40,335 bases of DNA from NCBI GenBank assembly GCA_022650485.1, contig JALCPP010000013.1:1-40335 (forward strand). Direction: 5' to 3'. Made by a program: the position numbers and the translations under genes. The notes beneath the pieces are model-generated. The model searched no databases and was not told the origin of the DNA. It was given only the letters and a program-made list of their open reading frames with translations. Source of the DNA: Oscillospiraceae bacterium (GTDB taxonomy: Bacteria; Bacillota; Clostridia; Oscillospirales; Acutalibacteraceae). The stretch's first letter is position 1. Every line of letters begins with the position of its first letter. Of the stretch, positions 16,101 through 24,085 are shown piece after piece.

Positions 16101-16637
16101 ATGTCTGAATTTTTCGACCTTTTTTTTACCTTTTCCAGGATCGGGGTTCTCACATTTGGGGGCGGATATGCGATGCTGCCCATTTTGCAAAGGGAAGTTG
16201 TGGAAACCAAGAAGTGGGTTAACGACGATGAACTGACGGACTATTATGCGATTGGGCAATGCACGCCGGGAATTATTGCGGTTAATACCGCGACTTTTAT
16301 CGGCTGTAGGCGCAAAGGAATTGCCGGCGGCATTGTCGCGACACTTGGTCTTGTTTTCCCGGCTTTGATTATCATTACGGCCATTGCGGCTTTCCTGCAG
16401 AATTTTGCCGAGCTGCGGGTGGTCAAAGATGCGTTTGCCGCAGTGCGGGTGTGCGTTTGTGTCCTGATTCTAAACGCGGTCATCAAGCTTGGCAAGAATT
16501 CAATTAAAGATCGATTTACTTTGCTGATTTTCTTTTGCATTACATTACTAGCCTTTTTTACGGACCTTTCGCCAATTTTATGGGTGGTACTTGCCGCAGT
16601 CGCGGGAATTTTAGTGAAAGGCGGCAAGCACGAATGA
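16101..16637 (+). CDS. Chromate transporter family protein, first half-size subunit
   Basis: About 178 residues with 5-6 membrane segments, one CHR domain: FSRIGVLTFGGGYAMLPILQ near the start, then CTPGIIAVNTATFIG and repeated hydrophobic helices. Short-chain CHR proteins work as pairs encoded by adjacent genes, equivalent to one full-length ChrA. Chromate efflux is proven for some; many clostridial pairs have unknown anions. ATG at 16101 follows AAGGA at about 9 bases; ATG at 16083 and GTG at 16080 are in frame but poorly placed. The stop overlaps the next start (ATGA). Confidence 0.88.
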   Translation: MSEFFDLFFTFSRIGVLTFGGGYAMLPILQREVVETKKWVNDDELTDYYAIGQCTPGIIAVNTATFIGCRRKGIAGGIVATLGLVFPALIIITAIAAFLQNFAELRVVKDAFAAVRVCVCVLILNAVIKLGKNSIKDRFTLLIFFCITLLAFFTDLSPILWVVLAAVAGILVKGGKHE

Positions 16638-17203
16638 TTTACTTAAAATTGTTTTATGAGTTTGCAAAAATTGGTTTGTTTTCGGTGGGAGGCGGTCTGG
16701 CGACCCTGCCGTTTTTAAAGAGTCTGGGAACGGATACCGGGTGGTTTACCCCGGCGGACCTTGCCAATATGCTGGCCGTTTCGGAATCAACTCCGGGAGC
16801 GATCGGTGTTAACATGGCTACATACGTGGGGTTTCGAGTTGCCTCAATTCCGGGAGCAGTTTGTGCGACACTGGGCTTGATTACACCCTGCGTTGCGGTG
16901 ATTTTAATTGTTGCCCACATGCTGAAGCGATTTCAGCAGAATCGTTTTGTGAAAAACGCATTTTATGCGCTGCGCCCGGCTTCCACCGGGCTGATTGCAT
17001 CGGCCGGCATGGGTGTGGCCGCAATTGCAATTCTTACTCTGGATAAATTTTCTCAGACCGGAAATCTGCTGGATGTGGTGGATTGGCGTGCGCTGGTGCT
17101 TGCGGCTGCACTGTTTTTTGCAATGAGGAAAATCAAGTGGCATCCGGTGGTCTTTATCGGTATCTCCGCCGTGATCGGTGTGTTGTTCCATTTTGGCAGC
17201 TGA
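16634..17203 (+). CDS. Chromate transporter family protein, second half-size subunit
   Basis: 189 residues, again one CHR domain with FAKIGLFSVGGGLATLPFL, STPGAIGVNMATYVGF and several membrane helices. ATG at 16634 overlaps the TGA of the first subunit gene, so the two proteins are made in step and probably form a heteromeric carrier with opposite topologies. A strong terminator follows 15 bases after the stop. The substrate is inferred only from family name. Confidence 0.88.
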   Translation: MIYLKLFYEFAKIGLFSVGGGLATLPFLKSLGTDTGWFTPADLANMLAVSESTPGAIGVNMATYVGFRVASIPGAVCATLGLITPCVAVILIVAHMLKRFQQNRFVKNAFYALRPASTGLIASAGMGVAAIAILTLDKFSQTGNLLDVVDWRALVLAAALFFAMRKIKWHPVVFIGISAVIGVLFHFGS

Positions 17204-17217
17204 CGTCTTTATTTTAC

Positions 17218-17263
17218 AAAACGACCCCGTCACAGACAGATTTGTCCGTAACGGGGTCGTTTT
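17218..17263 (+). terminator. Intrinsic terminator of the transporter pair
   Basis: AAAACGACCCCGT (17218-17230) pairs exactly with ACGGGGTCGTTTT (17251-17263). A second small stem (GACA/TGTC) lies inside the loop. Because it begins with AAAA and ends with TTTT it may also serve the minus-strand malic enzyme gene. Confidence 0.8.
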
Positions 17264-17341
17264 CCGGATAACGGCTTTTCGGGGGAGATAATCTTCACCA
17301 TGTTTATGGGCGGAGCCGTCACCGGACTGTGCGCTTCTGCT

Positions 17342-18502
17342 TTACGAGTTGTTTCGGTTTGCCTCGCGCATCACGGCGTCTGCCACAGCATCCGCGACGG
17401 TTTTGTCAAGCGCCGATGGAATAATATATTCCGCACTGAGTTCATTTTCAGGAACAAGGCCCGCAATGGCTTTGGCGGCACAGTGTTTCATGGATTCCGT
17501 GATATCCTTCGCGCGGGCTTTCAGGGCTCCTTTAAAAATGCCAGGGAAAACGAGAACATTATTAATTTGATTTGGAAAATCGGAACGACCGGTGCCGATG
17601 ACGACAGCGCCGCCTTTTTTGGCTTCGTCCGGCATGATTTCCGGTGTGGGATTTGCCATGGCGAAAACAATCGGTTCATGCATGGTTGAAACCATTTCAG
17701 CCGTTACCAGATTGGGGCGGGACACACCGATGAAGACGTCGGCACCGCGCAGAATGTCGGCAAGCGGACCATGCTCATGATTTACATTGCTTCTCAGTGA
17801 AATTTTTTCCTGCCCGGAGGTCAGCCCGCTGTCTCCTTCACAGATTGCACCGTGCAGGTCACACATGACCACGTTGCCGAAGCCCATGTCCAGCAGCAGA
17901 TTTCCAATTGCGATGCCGGCGGCGCCTGCGCCGTTGATGACGATTTTGGCTTTTCCCATCTTCTTTTTTGTTACTTTGAATGCGTTGATCAGGGCGGCGG
18001 CAACAACAATCGCGGTGCCGTGCTGGTCGTCGTGAAACACGGGAATATCGCAGAGCTGTTTCAGCCTCTTTTCCACTTCAAAGCAGCGCGGGGCGGCGAT
18101 GTCTTCCAGATTGATTCCGCCGAAGTTTTTGGAGATGAGATAAATGGTGTTGATTAATTGTTCCGTGTCCTGCGTGTCAACACAAATAGGGAATGCGTCC
18201 ACATTGCCAAATTCCTTAAAAAGGGCACATTTTCCCTCCATGACCGGCATTGCCGCCGCGGGGCCGATGTTTCCAAGCCCAAGCACTGCGGAACCGTCCG
18301 TCACCACAGCAATCAGTTTTCCGCGCCGTGTCAGGTCCCACGATTTTCTGTAATCCTTTTCAATTTCGCGGCAGGGTTCCGCCACGCCGGGTGTATAGGC
18401 CAGGGAGAGATCCTCGCGCGTTTTGATCGGGCATCGGGAAACCACTTCAATTTTGCCGTTCAGTTTTTCGTGCATTTTCAGCGATTTATCATAGACGCTC
18501 AT
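17342..18502 (-). CDS. Malic enzyme (malate to pyruvate and CO2)
   Basis: 386 residues, the short bacterial form. Motifs in order are SLAYTPGVAEPC (tyrosine catalytic region), VVTDGSAVLGLGNIGP, PVFHDDQHGTA (metal-binding aspartates), the Rossmann loop INGAGAAGIAIGNLL and FAMANPTPEI. It decarboxylates malate to pyruvate with NAD(P)+; cofactor choice cannot be decided. ATG at 18502 follows AAGGA by 9 bases; TTG at 18520 in frame is less likely. It starts 14 bases after fumC ends, so fumarate can be turned into pyruvate through malate by one transcript. Confidence 0.93.
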   Translation of the reverse strand: MSVYDKSLKMHEKLNGKIEVVSRCPIKTREDLSLAYTPGVAEPCREIEKDYRKSWDLTRRGKLIAVVTDGSAVLGLGNIGPAAAMPVMEGKCALFKEFGNVDAFPICVDTQDTEQLINTIYLISKNFGGINLEDIAAPRCFEVEKRLKQLCDIPVFHDDQHGTAIVVAAALINAFKVTKKKMGKAKIVINGAGAAGIAIGNLLLDMGFGNVVMCDLHGAICEGDSGLTSGQEKISLRSNVNHEHGPLADILRGADVFIGVSRPNLVTAEMVSTMHEPIVFAMANPTPEIMPDEAKKGGAVVIGTGRSDFPNQINNVLVFPGIFKGALKARAKDITESMKHCAAKAIAGLVPENELSAEYIIPSALDKTVADAVADAVMREANRNNS

Positions 18503-18516
18503 AGTTAAGATTCCTT

Positions 18517-19881
18517 TCAAGTCATATTTTCAGGATGAAATACTTCGTCAAACTTCTCAGCGGTAAGCAGCCCCAGGGATACAGCGGCTTCCTTAAGCGA
18601 AAGATTTTCACGGTAGGCCTTTTTGACTGCTTTTGCAGCATTGTCATAGCCGATGTAGGGGTTCAGTGCGGTTGCCAGCATCAGAGAATGCGTGAGGTTA
18701 TACCGCATTTTTTCTTCATTTGCGGTGATGCCGCAGACGCAGTTTTTACGGAAGGAACGAATGCAGTCGCCAAGCAGGCGCACAGACTGCAAAAAATTGT
18801 AGATGCATACCGGCATAAAGACATTCAACTGAAAATTCCCCTGAGAAGCGGCCATTCCGACCGCCGTATCGTTGGCCATGACCTGAACCGCGACCATGGT
18901 TACCGCTTCGCATTGCGTGGGATTGACCTTGCCTGGCATGATGGAACTGCCCGGCTCGTTGGCCGGAATCCGAATCTCGCCCAGACCGCAGCGCGGGCCG
19001 CTTGCAAGCCAGCGTACGTCGTTGGCAATTTTCATCAGGTTGGCGGCCAGCGCTTTCAGTGCCCCGTGTGCAAAGACCAGTTCGTCTTTGGAGGTCAGCG
19101 CGTGAAATTTGTTTTCTGCCGTAGTAAATCTTTTTCCGGTCAGATCACTGACCTGTTTTGCAACTTCTTCGGCAAAACCTTTGGGGGCATTCAGACCGGT
19201 GCCGACCGCCGTGCCGCCCAGAGCGAGTTCTTTTACCTGCGGCAATGCTGCTTCGATCATGGAAAGGGATTTTTCCATCATGCCGCGCCATCCGCTGATT
19301 TCCTGAGAAAACCGGATTGGTGTCGCATCCTGCAGATGGGTCCTTCCCGTTGTGGTAATGCCGTCGTTCTTTTGTTCCAACCGCCTGAATTCTTCAATTA
19401 GGGAGCGAATCTCCGGAAGGAGATGATCTTCCATGGCAAGAACTGCTGCAATGTGCATGGCGGTTGGAAAGGTGTCGTTTGAACTTTGGGACATGTTGAC
19501 ATGGTCGTTGGGGTGAAGCAGATTTTTCCCGGCTGTTTTGTTGGCACAGTTTGCAATGACTTCATTTACGTTCATGTTTGACTGGGTGCCACTGCCGGTC
19601 TGCCACACGACCAGCGGAAATTCATCGTGAAGTTTTCCCGCGGTGATCTGGTCGCAGACTTGGCAGATCAGACGGCATCGCTCCTCATCCAGTTTTCCGA
19701 GCGTATGGTTGGCCAGTGCCGCTGCTTTTTTTAAAATGCCAAACGCATGAATGACTTCTCTTGGCATGCGCTCCGTTCCAATTTGAAAATTTTGAAAGCT
19801 TCTTTGTGTCTGGGCACCCCACAGCCGGTTGGCGGGGACCTGAATGTCCCCCATCGAATCATGCTCCGTTCTGTATTCCAT
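18517..19881 (-). CDS. fumC: Class II fumarate hydratase
   Basis: 454 residues, normal for FumC. Clear motifs are TEHDSMGDIQVP at the N-terminus, VWQTGSGTQSNMNVNEV, HVNMSQSSNDTFPTA, TTGRTHLQDATP and the superfamily signature GSSIMPGKVNP. It interconverts fumarate and malate without an iron-sulfur cluster. ATG at 19881 is preceded by AAGGAGA at 8 bases. It leads an operon with the malic enzyme gene. I find no convincing consensus promoter in the upstream spacer on this strand. Confidence 0.95.
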   Translation of the reverse strand: MEYRTEHDSMGDIQVPANRLWGAQTQRSFQNFQIGTERMPREVIHAFGILKKAAALANHTLGKLDEERCRLICQVCDQITAGKLHDEFPLVVWQTGSGTQSNMNVNEVIANCANKTAGKNLLHPNDHVNMSQSSNDTFPTAMHIAAVLAMEDHLLPEIRSLIEEFRRLEQKNDGITTTGRTHLQDATPIRFSQEISGWRGMMEKSLSMIEAALPQVKELALGGTAVGTGLNAPKGFAEEVAKQVSDLTGKRFTTAENKFHALTSKDELVFAHGALKALAANLMKIANDVRWLASGPRCGLGEIRIPANEPGSSIMPGKVNPTQCEAVTMVAVQVMANDTAVGMAASQGNFQLNVFMPVCIYNFLQSVRLLGDCIRSFRKNCVCGITANEEKMRYNLTHSLMLATALNPYIGYDNAAKAVKKAYRENLSLKEAAVSLGLLTAEKFDEVFHPENMT

Positions 19882-20262
19882 TCAGATAAATCTCCTTTTC
19901 GTCTTGCGGAGGGATTGTTTGGGCTTCAGCCATCTGCCGGGATAAAACCCGCCGCTTTGCCTTTATTTTACCATTTTGCCAAGAGAAAACCCAGTTCTTT
20001 TGCGAATATTTGTCACAATCTTTCCAATATCGGAAGAGGGAAAATATGTGGGATGGGATTATGCTTTGTGTTTTCTTAAGATACCCGGTGCACGTGGGCG
20101 GGTTGGTGTAAGTACTTTTCCGGTCCTTGACTTTTGTTTTCCCGAATTTTATAATAATGATCTGTTTAGTTTCAGTACATACCAGTATGGGTTACCGGGA
20201 ACTTTCAGCCCGATGGCAGATCAGGGCGGATGCGGTGCATTCTAAATATATTGGAGAAGAAT
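19882..20262. other. Divergent spacer between fumC and the NusG-II gene
   Basis: 381 bases without a gene. The right part holds a consensus promoter (20127-20155) facing right and a leader of about 100 bases. The left part should hold the fumC promoter, but only a TAAAAT-like box was seen. No riboswitch was recognised in the leader. Confidence 0.5.
20127..20155 (+). promoter_or_regulatory. Consensus promoter for the NusG-II/Gx-transporter pair
   Basis: TTGACT (20127-20132), 17-base spacer, TATAAT (20150-20155). Confidence 0.75.
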
Positions 20263-20652
20263 ATGAAGTTTGTCAAAAAAACCGATTTTGTAATTCTGTT
20301 GGTTTTATTGATCGTCTGCGTTGGCGGATGGCTGATTTACCAGAAAGAATATGGTTCGAAGGCTGCGGTTGCCGAGATTTATTATGAATCGGAGCTGGTT
20401 GAAACCATCGACCTGACAAAGGACGTCGACCGAAGATTTTCAATTCCACAAAATCAGCATGTTGTGTTTCATCAATACAGTGACGGAAGTATCTGCTTTG
20501 AGGAATCGGACTGTCCGGATCAAATCTGTGTTAAATCCGGCAGACTGAAGACTATCGGTCAGAGTGCTGCTTGCCTGCCGAACCGGATTGTGCTGAAAAT
20601 CAGAGCAAAAAATGGAGATCGAACGGACGGCCCGGATATGATAATAGGCTAG
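20263..20652 (+). CDS. NusG domain II-containing protein
   Basis: 129 residues: one N-terminal membrane anchor (about residues 8-26), then an extracytoplasmic beta domain of the NusG_II type with the typical block SDGSICFEESDCPDQICVKSG (read as two Cys pairs) and a late CLPNRIVLKI. In Firmicutes such proteins sit beside Gx-transporter, FMN-transferase or Rnf genes; the biochemical role is unknown. ATG at 20263 is 6 bases after GGAG. It is the first gene of a two-gene operon. Confidence 0.85.
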   Translation: MKFVKKTDFVILLVLLIVCVGGWLIYQKEYGSKAAVAEIYYESELVETIDLTKDVDRRFSIPQNQHVVFHQYSDGSICFEESDCPDQICVKSGRLKTIGQSAACLPNRIVLKIRAKNGDRTDGPDMIIG

Positions 20653-20662
20653 GGGATGCGAT

Positions 20663-21220
20663 ATGCAGCGTCGAAATATACGGCGGACCAACCCGCAAAA
20701 AAACCGCTGGATGGATTCTGGCGCGATCAAAAACATGGTGGTGACGGCGCTGCTGTTTGCTGCGGCGCTGGTTCTGACGGTCGTCGAATATCAGGTGCCG
20801 ATTCCCATGCCGGCGCCCGGAGTGAAGTTTGGGCTTTCCAATATTGTTGTCATGTATTCGCTTTTCTTTTTAAAGAAAAAGGATACCTTTACCTTGGCAA
20901 TTTTAAAGCCTTTGTTTGTTTTTTTAACCAGAGGAGCGGTCGCTGCATTTTTAAGTCTGTGCGGCGGGATTCTTTCCATCCTTGCCATGATTTTTTGTAT
21001 GATGATTTTCAAAGAGAAGATTTCATATTTGATGATCAGTATCATCGGTGCGGTGCTGCATAATGTGGGTCAGATTGCCGCGGTTTCCCTCTTGTATACC
21101 AATATATTGCTCTGGACGTATTTCCCTGTTCTGCTGGTCTCAGGTGTGGCTGCCGGGGCGGCTACGTCGGCGCTTTTAAGAGTGACCCTGCCGGCCTTAA
21201 AACGCCTGAATTTGCGGTAA
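20663..21220 (+). CDS. Gx transporter family protein
   Basis: 185 residues with about five membrane helices. The conserved PAPGVKFGLSNIVVMYSLFF and KPLFVFLTRGAVAAFLSLCGG blocks identify the Gx transporter family, older name heptaprenyl diphosphate synthase component I. It is an ECF S-component-like membrane protein of unknown substrate. The basic N-terminus (MQRRNIRRTNPQKNR) is cytoplasmic. It follows the NusG-II gene by 10 bases with GGGGATG as ribosome site, matching the usual pairing. Confidence 0.85.
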   Translation: MQRRNIRRTNPQKNRWMDSGAIKNMVVTALLFAAALVLTVVEYQVPIPMPAPGVKFGLSNIVVMYSLFFLKKKDTFTLAILKPLFVFLTRGAVAAFLSLCGGILSILAMIFCMMIFKEKISYLMISIIGAVLHNVGQIAAVSLLYTNILLWTYFPVLLVSGVAAGAATSALLRVTLPALKRLNLR

Positions 21221-21275
21221 CGGAAATCAGTCATGCTGTTTATAGCTGCGGCAGGGGACGGTAGTGTAAAACTTT

Positions 21276-21298
21276 CGTAAAAATCCGGATTTTATACG
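21276..21298. promoter_or_regulatory. Palindrome before the tRNA promoter
   Basis: AAAATCCGGATTTT is an exact dyad, with CGTA/TACG further out and one bulge. It may terminate the Gx-transporter transcript (TTTTAT tail). Confidence 0.35.
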
Positions 21299-21306
21299 GA
21301 AAAGGC

Positions 21307-21335
21307 TTGATTTTTTAGGAAAGGTCAGATATAAT
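21307..21335 (+). promoter_or_regulatory. Promoter of tRNA-Ser
   Basis: TTGATT (21307-21312), 17-base spacer, TATAAT (21330-21335). A short leader with a GC-rich hairpin (21342-21368) precedes the tRNA. Confidence 0.75.
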
Positions 21336-21378
21336 AGTTAAGTCGGTCGGGGAAAAGACCCGCCCGACAGTGCCAGTT

Positions 21379-21465
21379 GGAGAGGTATTCTAATTGGTAA
21401 GGAGCCACATTGGAAATGTGGTGCACCGCAAGGTGTTGCGTGTTCGAGTCACGTCCTCTCCGCCA
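21379..21465 (+). tRNA. tRNA-Ser (anticodon GGA)
   Basis: Acceptor stem GGAGAGG (21379-21385) pairs with CCTCTCC (21455-21461), discriminator G and encoded CCA end at 21465. Anticodon stem CCACA/TGTGG encloses loop TTGGAAA with GGA at 21412-21414, reading UCC/UCU. The long variable arm (CACCGCAAGGTG) is typical of serine tRNAs, and the T-loop reads TTCGAGT. The prophage begins immediately downstream, so its 3' end is the likely attachment core. Confidence 0.95.
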
Positions 21466-21471
21466 TATAAT

Positions 21472-21516
21472 AAAATCCCGGAAGTCAGCATTCATGCGGC
21501 TTCCGGGATTTTTGTT
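21472..21516 (+). terminator. Terminator of tRNA-Ser
   Basis: AAAATCCCGGAAG (21472-21484) pairs with CTTCCGGGATTTT (21500-21512), with T-rich sequence after. Confidence 0.85.
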
Positions 21517-21533
21517 TTTGCGTTAATCGTCGA

Positions 21534-21555
21534 TTTGGTTCTTATTTGGTTCTTA
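21534..21555 (+). repeat. Tandem 11-bp direct repeat near the attachment site
   Basis: TTTGGTTCTTA occurs twice head to tail (21534-21544 and 21545-21555), about 70 bases from the tRNA 3' end. Short direct repeats at this distance resemble arm-type binding sites of tyrosine integrases. Confidence 0.5.
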
Positions 21556-21613
21556 CGGCTTTTCTATTAATATTTTATAAAGCCCACTTTTGAGCTTGCA
21601 CAAGGGGTCAAAA

Positions 21614-21784
21614 TCATTTCCCTCGCTTCCACGCCACATACCGGCGGCCCAATTCGTAGATGGTCATATCGTGATTTTTAGCGTAGTCTTTGCCCAGTCC
21701 CATTAGTGACTGAAACCCGGTTCCGAACGGGTCCTGAATCTGCCGAATCCGTTTATCTAATCGTTTTAGATCGTCTGCTGTCAT
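21614..21784 (-). CDS. Small protein (56 aa) at the prophage end, unknown
   Basis: ATG at 21784 follows GGAGG with a 7-base gap, an ideal start. The 56-residue product runs MTADDLKRLDKRIRQIQDPF to GRRYVAWKRGK. It is basic and likely helical, with a middle GTGFQSLMGLGKDY segment. No membrane segment. It is the last gene before tRNA-Ser on the minus strand, following DUF3006 by 100 bases. I do not recognise a family. Confidence 0.65.
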   Translation of the reverse strand: MTADDLKRLDKRIRQIQDPFGTGFQSLMGLGKDYAKNHDMTIYELGRRYVAWKRGK

Positions 21785-21883
21785 GCTGCCGCCTCCTGTG
21801 ATAATTCTATATGGTTATTATATCACAAGATTCGACAAACGTAGGCGTGAAAATCAGGCACATAGATCTTTTGAACAATCTGG

Positions 21884-22084
21884 TCAGTCTGCCCACACAT
21901 CGTCCATTAGCTTTTGAATGTGCTGTTTACGTTCCTTAGTACCTTCTGCGTCAACTCGAACGCTGATAATATCTCCCTCTTCAGCCCCAATTGGGATAGC
22001 AGCACGAGGAATATTTACTAATTTCTGATTTTCTAGTTCTACAACAGCGAAATCGCCTTCGAAACGATCAATCGTATATTTCAT
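21884..22084 (-). CDS. DUF3006 domain-containing protein
   Basis: 66 residues matching the DUF3006 layout: YTIDRFEGDFAVVELEN, IPRAAIPIGAEEGDIISV, then a helical charged tail. The family is a small beta-barrel of unknown function, very often encoded next to ComEC-like MBL proteins, as here (15-base gap). ATG at 22084 has GGGAG upstream. The pairing supports a joint function, for example nucleic-acid or metal handling, but that is inference. Confidence 0.85.
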   Translation of the reverse strand: MKYTIDRFEGDFAVVELENQKLVNIPRAAIPIGAEEGDIISVRVDAEGTKERKQHIQKLMDDVWAD

Positions 22085-22099
22085 ATTGCATTCTCCCTA

Positions 22100-23542
22100 T
22101 TATTGTGGCGGATTGCATCTGCTACATGGTCCATATCCCTGTGCTTTCGCATCTTTTAACGATATTGGATGTTTGCTCTTCTTCAAGTATCGGCAGCCAT
22201 CTCTATGATATTTTGATCCGGTATCAGTAATATAGACCGTAACACTTTGGTTATCAGTGGATGGGGCAACTACTGCCGGCGCTTTTGAAGACGGTTTCTG
22301 TACAGTTGCCGCGGGTTTCTGCGATACTGGAGGTGCCTGTTCCTGCTTGTTGGATGCTTTTTTGTCAACTGTGATTGTCTTAGCATCAGACGTAAAAATT
22401 ATAGTTCCGTCGTTATCTGTACGATAGACTGTAGCTCCAATTTTTTGCAACTTTGAAAGTGTCGCTGCGGTCGGATGTCCGTAGCTGTTTCCGGCACCGA
22501 CCTCAACCACAGCATACTTAGGACGAACTTTATTTAAAAACACTTGTGATGTGGAAGTATTACTTCCATGATGTCCTACTTTTAAAACATCAGCTGAAAC
22601 ATCTGCTGTGATCTGTGATTCAGATGGCTCGCCAGAATCACCCATAAAAAGAAATTTGTTGGCACCATACGTTACTTTAACAACAGCCGAATATTGGTTT
22701 AGGTCACTTCCGGTCATATCAACCGGGGCAATTATATCAATATTCAGGTTACCCGCCGTTAGCATATTCACGCCAGACTTTGCTGTATTAACCTTCAGAC
22801 CTTTGTTTTTAACAGCACTTAGCAGATTTTCAAACGTTTTGGTATTAGTGGATTTTTTAGGCATATAGACTTGGCCAATATTAAGGCTGTTAACTACTGT
22901 AGTCATACCGCCTATATGGTCCGCATGAGGATGAGTGGCTACGAGATAATCAATTTTGCTGTGGCCTAATCCTTGAATATAGCTTACAACCTGCGCCCCA
23001 TTTTCACGGTTGCCGGCATCGATCAGCATGGTTTGACCGTTTGGTAGCTCCAAAAGCTCAGAATCGCCTTGTCCAACATCAATATAATGGATTTTCAGCT
23101 TTGCCCCTAAAGTAGGAGCATTGCCTGCCTGATTGACCGTGGACACAGCCGAGGGTAATAAGTTGCTGGATACTTCCTGGTTTTGAGAGGACTCTGAGGA
23201 CTCTGAGGACTCTGCCGAAGGCTTCGAGGACGAGGCCGCCGAAGAAACTACGCTGCTGTTCTGTGAAGAAGGCATTGCAGTATTCGTTGAAGTTGTCGCC
23301 ACTTTAGGAGCAACAGCAGAATAAATAATTATAGGAATAACTACTGAGCATACTTTAATCCAATTCTTGTTATTAAATCCCATCTTATTTTTCAATAAAT
23401 CATTAATAACCGGATTCAATAAGGCTGCCGGCAAAATAAAGAAAATTGCAGTCCATGTTGTGGAAAGCAAAGTAACTGTGCTTAGCATGAAAAAGATTGA
23501 TAATACCCACAACAAAATATCTATAGCTTTTTTACTTTTCAT
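22100..23542 (-). CDS. Membrane-anchored ComEC-like MBL-fold hydrolase
   Basis: 480 residues. Domains: hydrophobic segments near 7-45 and 62-79; a Ser/Glu-rich linker 84-130; an MBL domain 148-395 with DVGQGDSELLELPNG, metal motif THPHADHIGG (204-212), FMGDSGE near 300, KVGHHGSNTST near 321 and YGHPT; a Pro/Ala linker; and a C-terminal small domain (about 433-480) with YHRDGCRYL and CSRC, a probable Cys/His metal site. The MBL part resembles the extracellular nuclease-like domain of ComEC; DNA degradation outside the membrane is plausible but unproven. ATG at 23542 fits the GGAAGGGG site; TTG at 23545 is also possible. Confidence 0.85.
   Translation of the reverse strand: MKSKKAIDILLWVLSIFFMLSTVTLLSTTWTAIFFILPAALLNPVINDLLKNKMGFNNKNWIKVCSVVIPIIIYSAVAPKVATTSTNTAMPSSQNSSVVSSAASSSKPSAESSESSESSQNQEVSSNLLPSAVSTVNQAGNAPTLGAKLKIHYIDVGQGDSELLELPNGQTMLIDAGNRENGAQVVSYIQGLGHSKIDYLVATHPHADHIGGMTTVVNSLNIGQVYMPKKSTNTKTFENLLSAVKNKGLKVNTAKSGVNMLTAGNLNIDIIAPVDMTGSDLNQYSAVVKVTYGANKFLFMGDSGEPSESQITADVSADVLKVGHHGSNTSTSQVFLNKVRPKYAVVEVGAGNSYGHPTAATLSKLQKIGATVYRTDNDGTIIFTSDAKTITVDKKASNKQEQAPPVSQKPAATVQKPSSKAPAVVAPSTDNQSVTVYITDTGSKYHRDGCRYLKKSKHPISLKDAKAQGYGPCSRCNPPQ
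23187..23213. repeat. Three tandem 9-bp repeats in the linker of the MBL gene
   Basis: GAGGACTCT is repeated three times exactly and encodes the ESSESSESS linker segment on the minus strand. In-frame length variation between strains is expected. Confidence 0.85.
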
Positions 23543-23557
23543 CAATGTTCCCCTTCC

Positions 23558-23586
23558 TATGCTAATAATATATTAATAATAGCATA
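23558..23586. promoter_or_regulatory. AT-rich dyad upstream of the MBL gene
   Basis: TATGCTA (23558-23564) and TAGCATA (23580-23586) are inverted around an AT core. It lies 16-44 bases upstream of the start, where promoter or operator would be expected; a TATTAT box overlaps it. Confidence 0.35.
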
Positions 23587-23633
23587 AAAGGAAAATTTTT
23601 CAATCTTAACTAAACTCAAAATCCTTTCCAAGC

Positions 23634-23667
23634 AAAAAAATAAGCCCCCGGATTTCTCCGAGGGCTT
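23634..23667 (-). terminator. Terminator of the prophage late/lysis operon
   Basis: On the minus strand AAGCCCTCGGA pairs with TCCGGGGGCTT (one mismatch) around GAAA, then ATTTTTTT. It lies just past the holin gene and separates the late genes from the MBL gene. Confidence 0.85.
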
Positions 23668-23685
23668 AAATTCCGCCTATTCCCT

Positions 23686-24051
23686 TTATTCCGCGTCCGT
23701 GGTGTCGGGCGCGACCGCCCCGCTTTCGCCGGACCCTGTTGCGGTTACATGCTTAATCTGTGCCGCCCGATCTGCTCCTGTGGATGCCGTTGCCGATACA
23801 TCGGTACTGACGACTTCGCCAGTTGGCGTCAACGCCGCATTGCCGTTGATATTTACCGTTGTTCCGGCGCTTGCCGCGTCTACCAGCCCCTCGCCGACAA
23901 TGTACGCCACGACCGACCCCAGTGCCATAATAACGCCGGTGATCTGCGCCGTGTCCGTCTGGATGCCCAGCAGGGCAATCACGCCCACGACCAGTCCGGC
24001 CAGTGCTACCCAAAATTTACGGGATGTCAATTTCTGTTTCCAGTTGATCAT
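23686..24051 (-). CDS. Phage holin
   Basis: 121 residues: a basic start (MINWKQKLTSRKFW), two membrane helices (about 13-30 and 36-55) with a short turn, then a long hydrophilic Ala/Thr/Gly-rich tail. The pattern matches small class II type holins of Firmicute phages (phi LC3/SPP1-like group). It would form membrane lesions that release the GH25 lysin. ATG at 24051 has AGAGAGG upstream. Last gene of the lysis module. Confidence 0.85.
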   Translation of the reverse strand: MINWKQKLTSRKFWVALAGLVVGVIALLGIQTDTAQITGVIMALGSVVAYIVGEGLVDAASAGTTVNINGNAALTPTGEVVSTDVSATASTGADRAAQIKHVTATGSGESGAVAPDTTDAE

Positions 24052-24085
24052 AAATATCCTCTCTTTCTTCCCTTAAAGAGCTAAA

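Noticed and set aside
18535-19401. Plus-strand open frame of 288 codons
   Set aside because: Antisense to fumC, whose motifs are unmistakable.
20156-20262. Riboswitch in the leader of the NusG-II gene
   Set aside because: The leader is about 100 bases and has GC-rich pieces, but I could not match a known aptamer or find an expression-platform terminator.
23187-23213. Tandem repeats as a possible CRISPR-like array
   Set aside because: Only three 9-bp units without spacers, in frame within a linker; no direct-repeat array with spacers was seen anywhere in the window.
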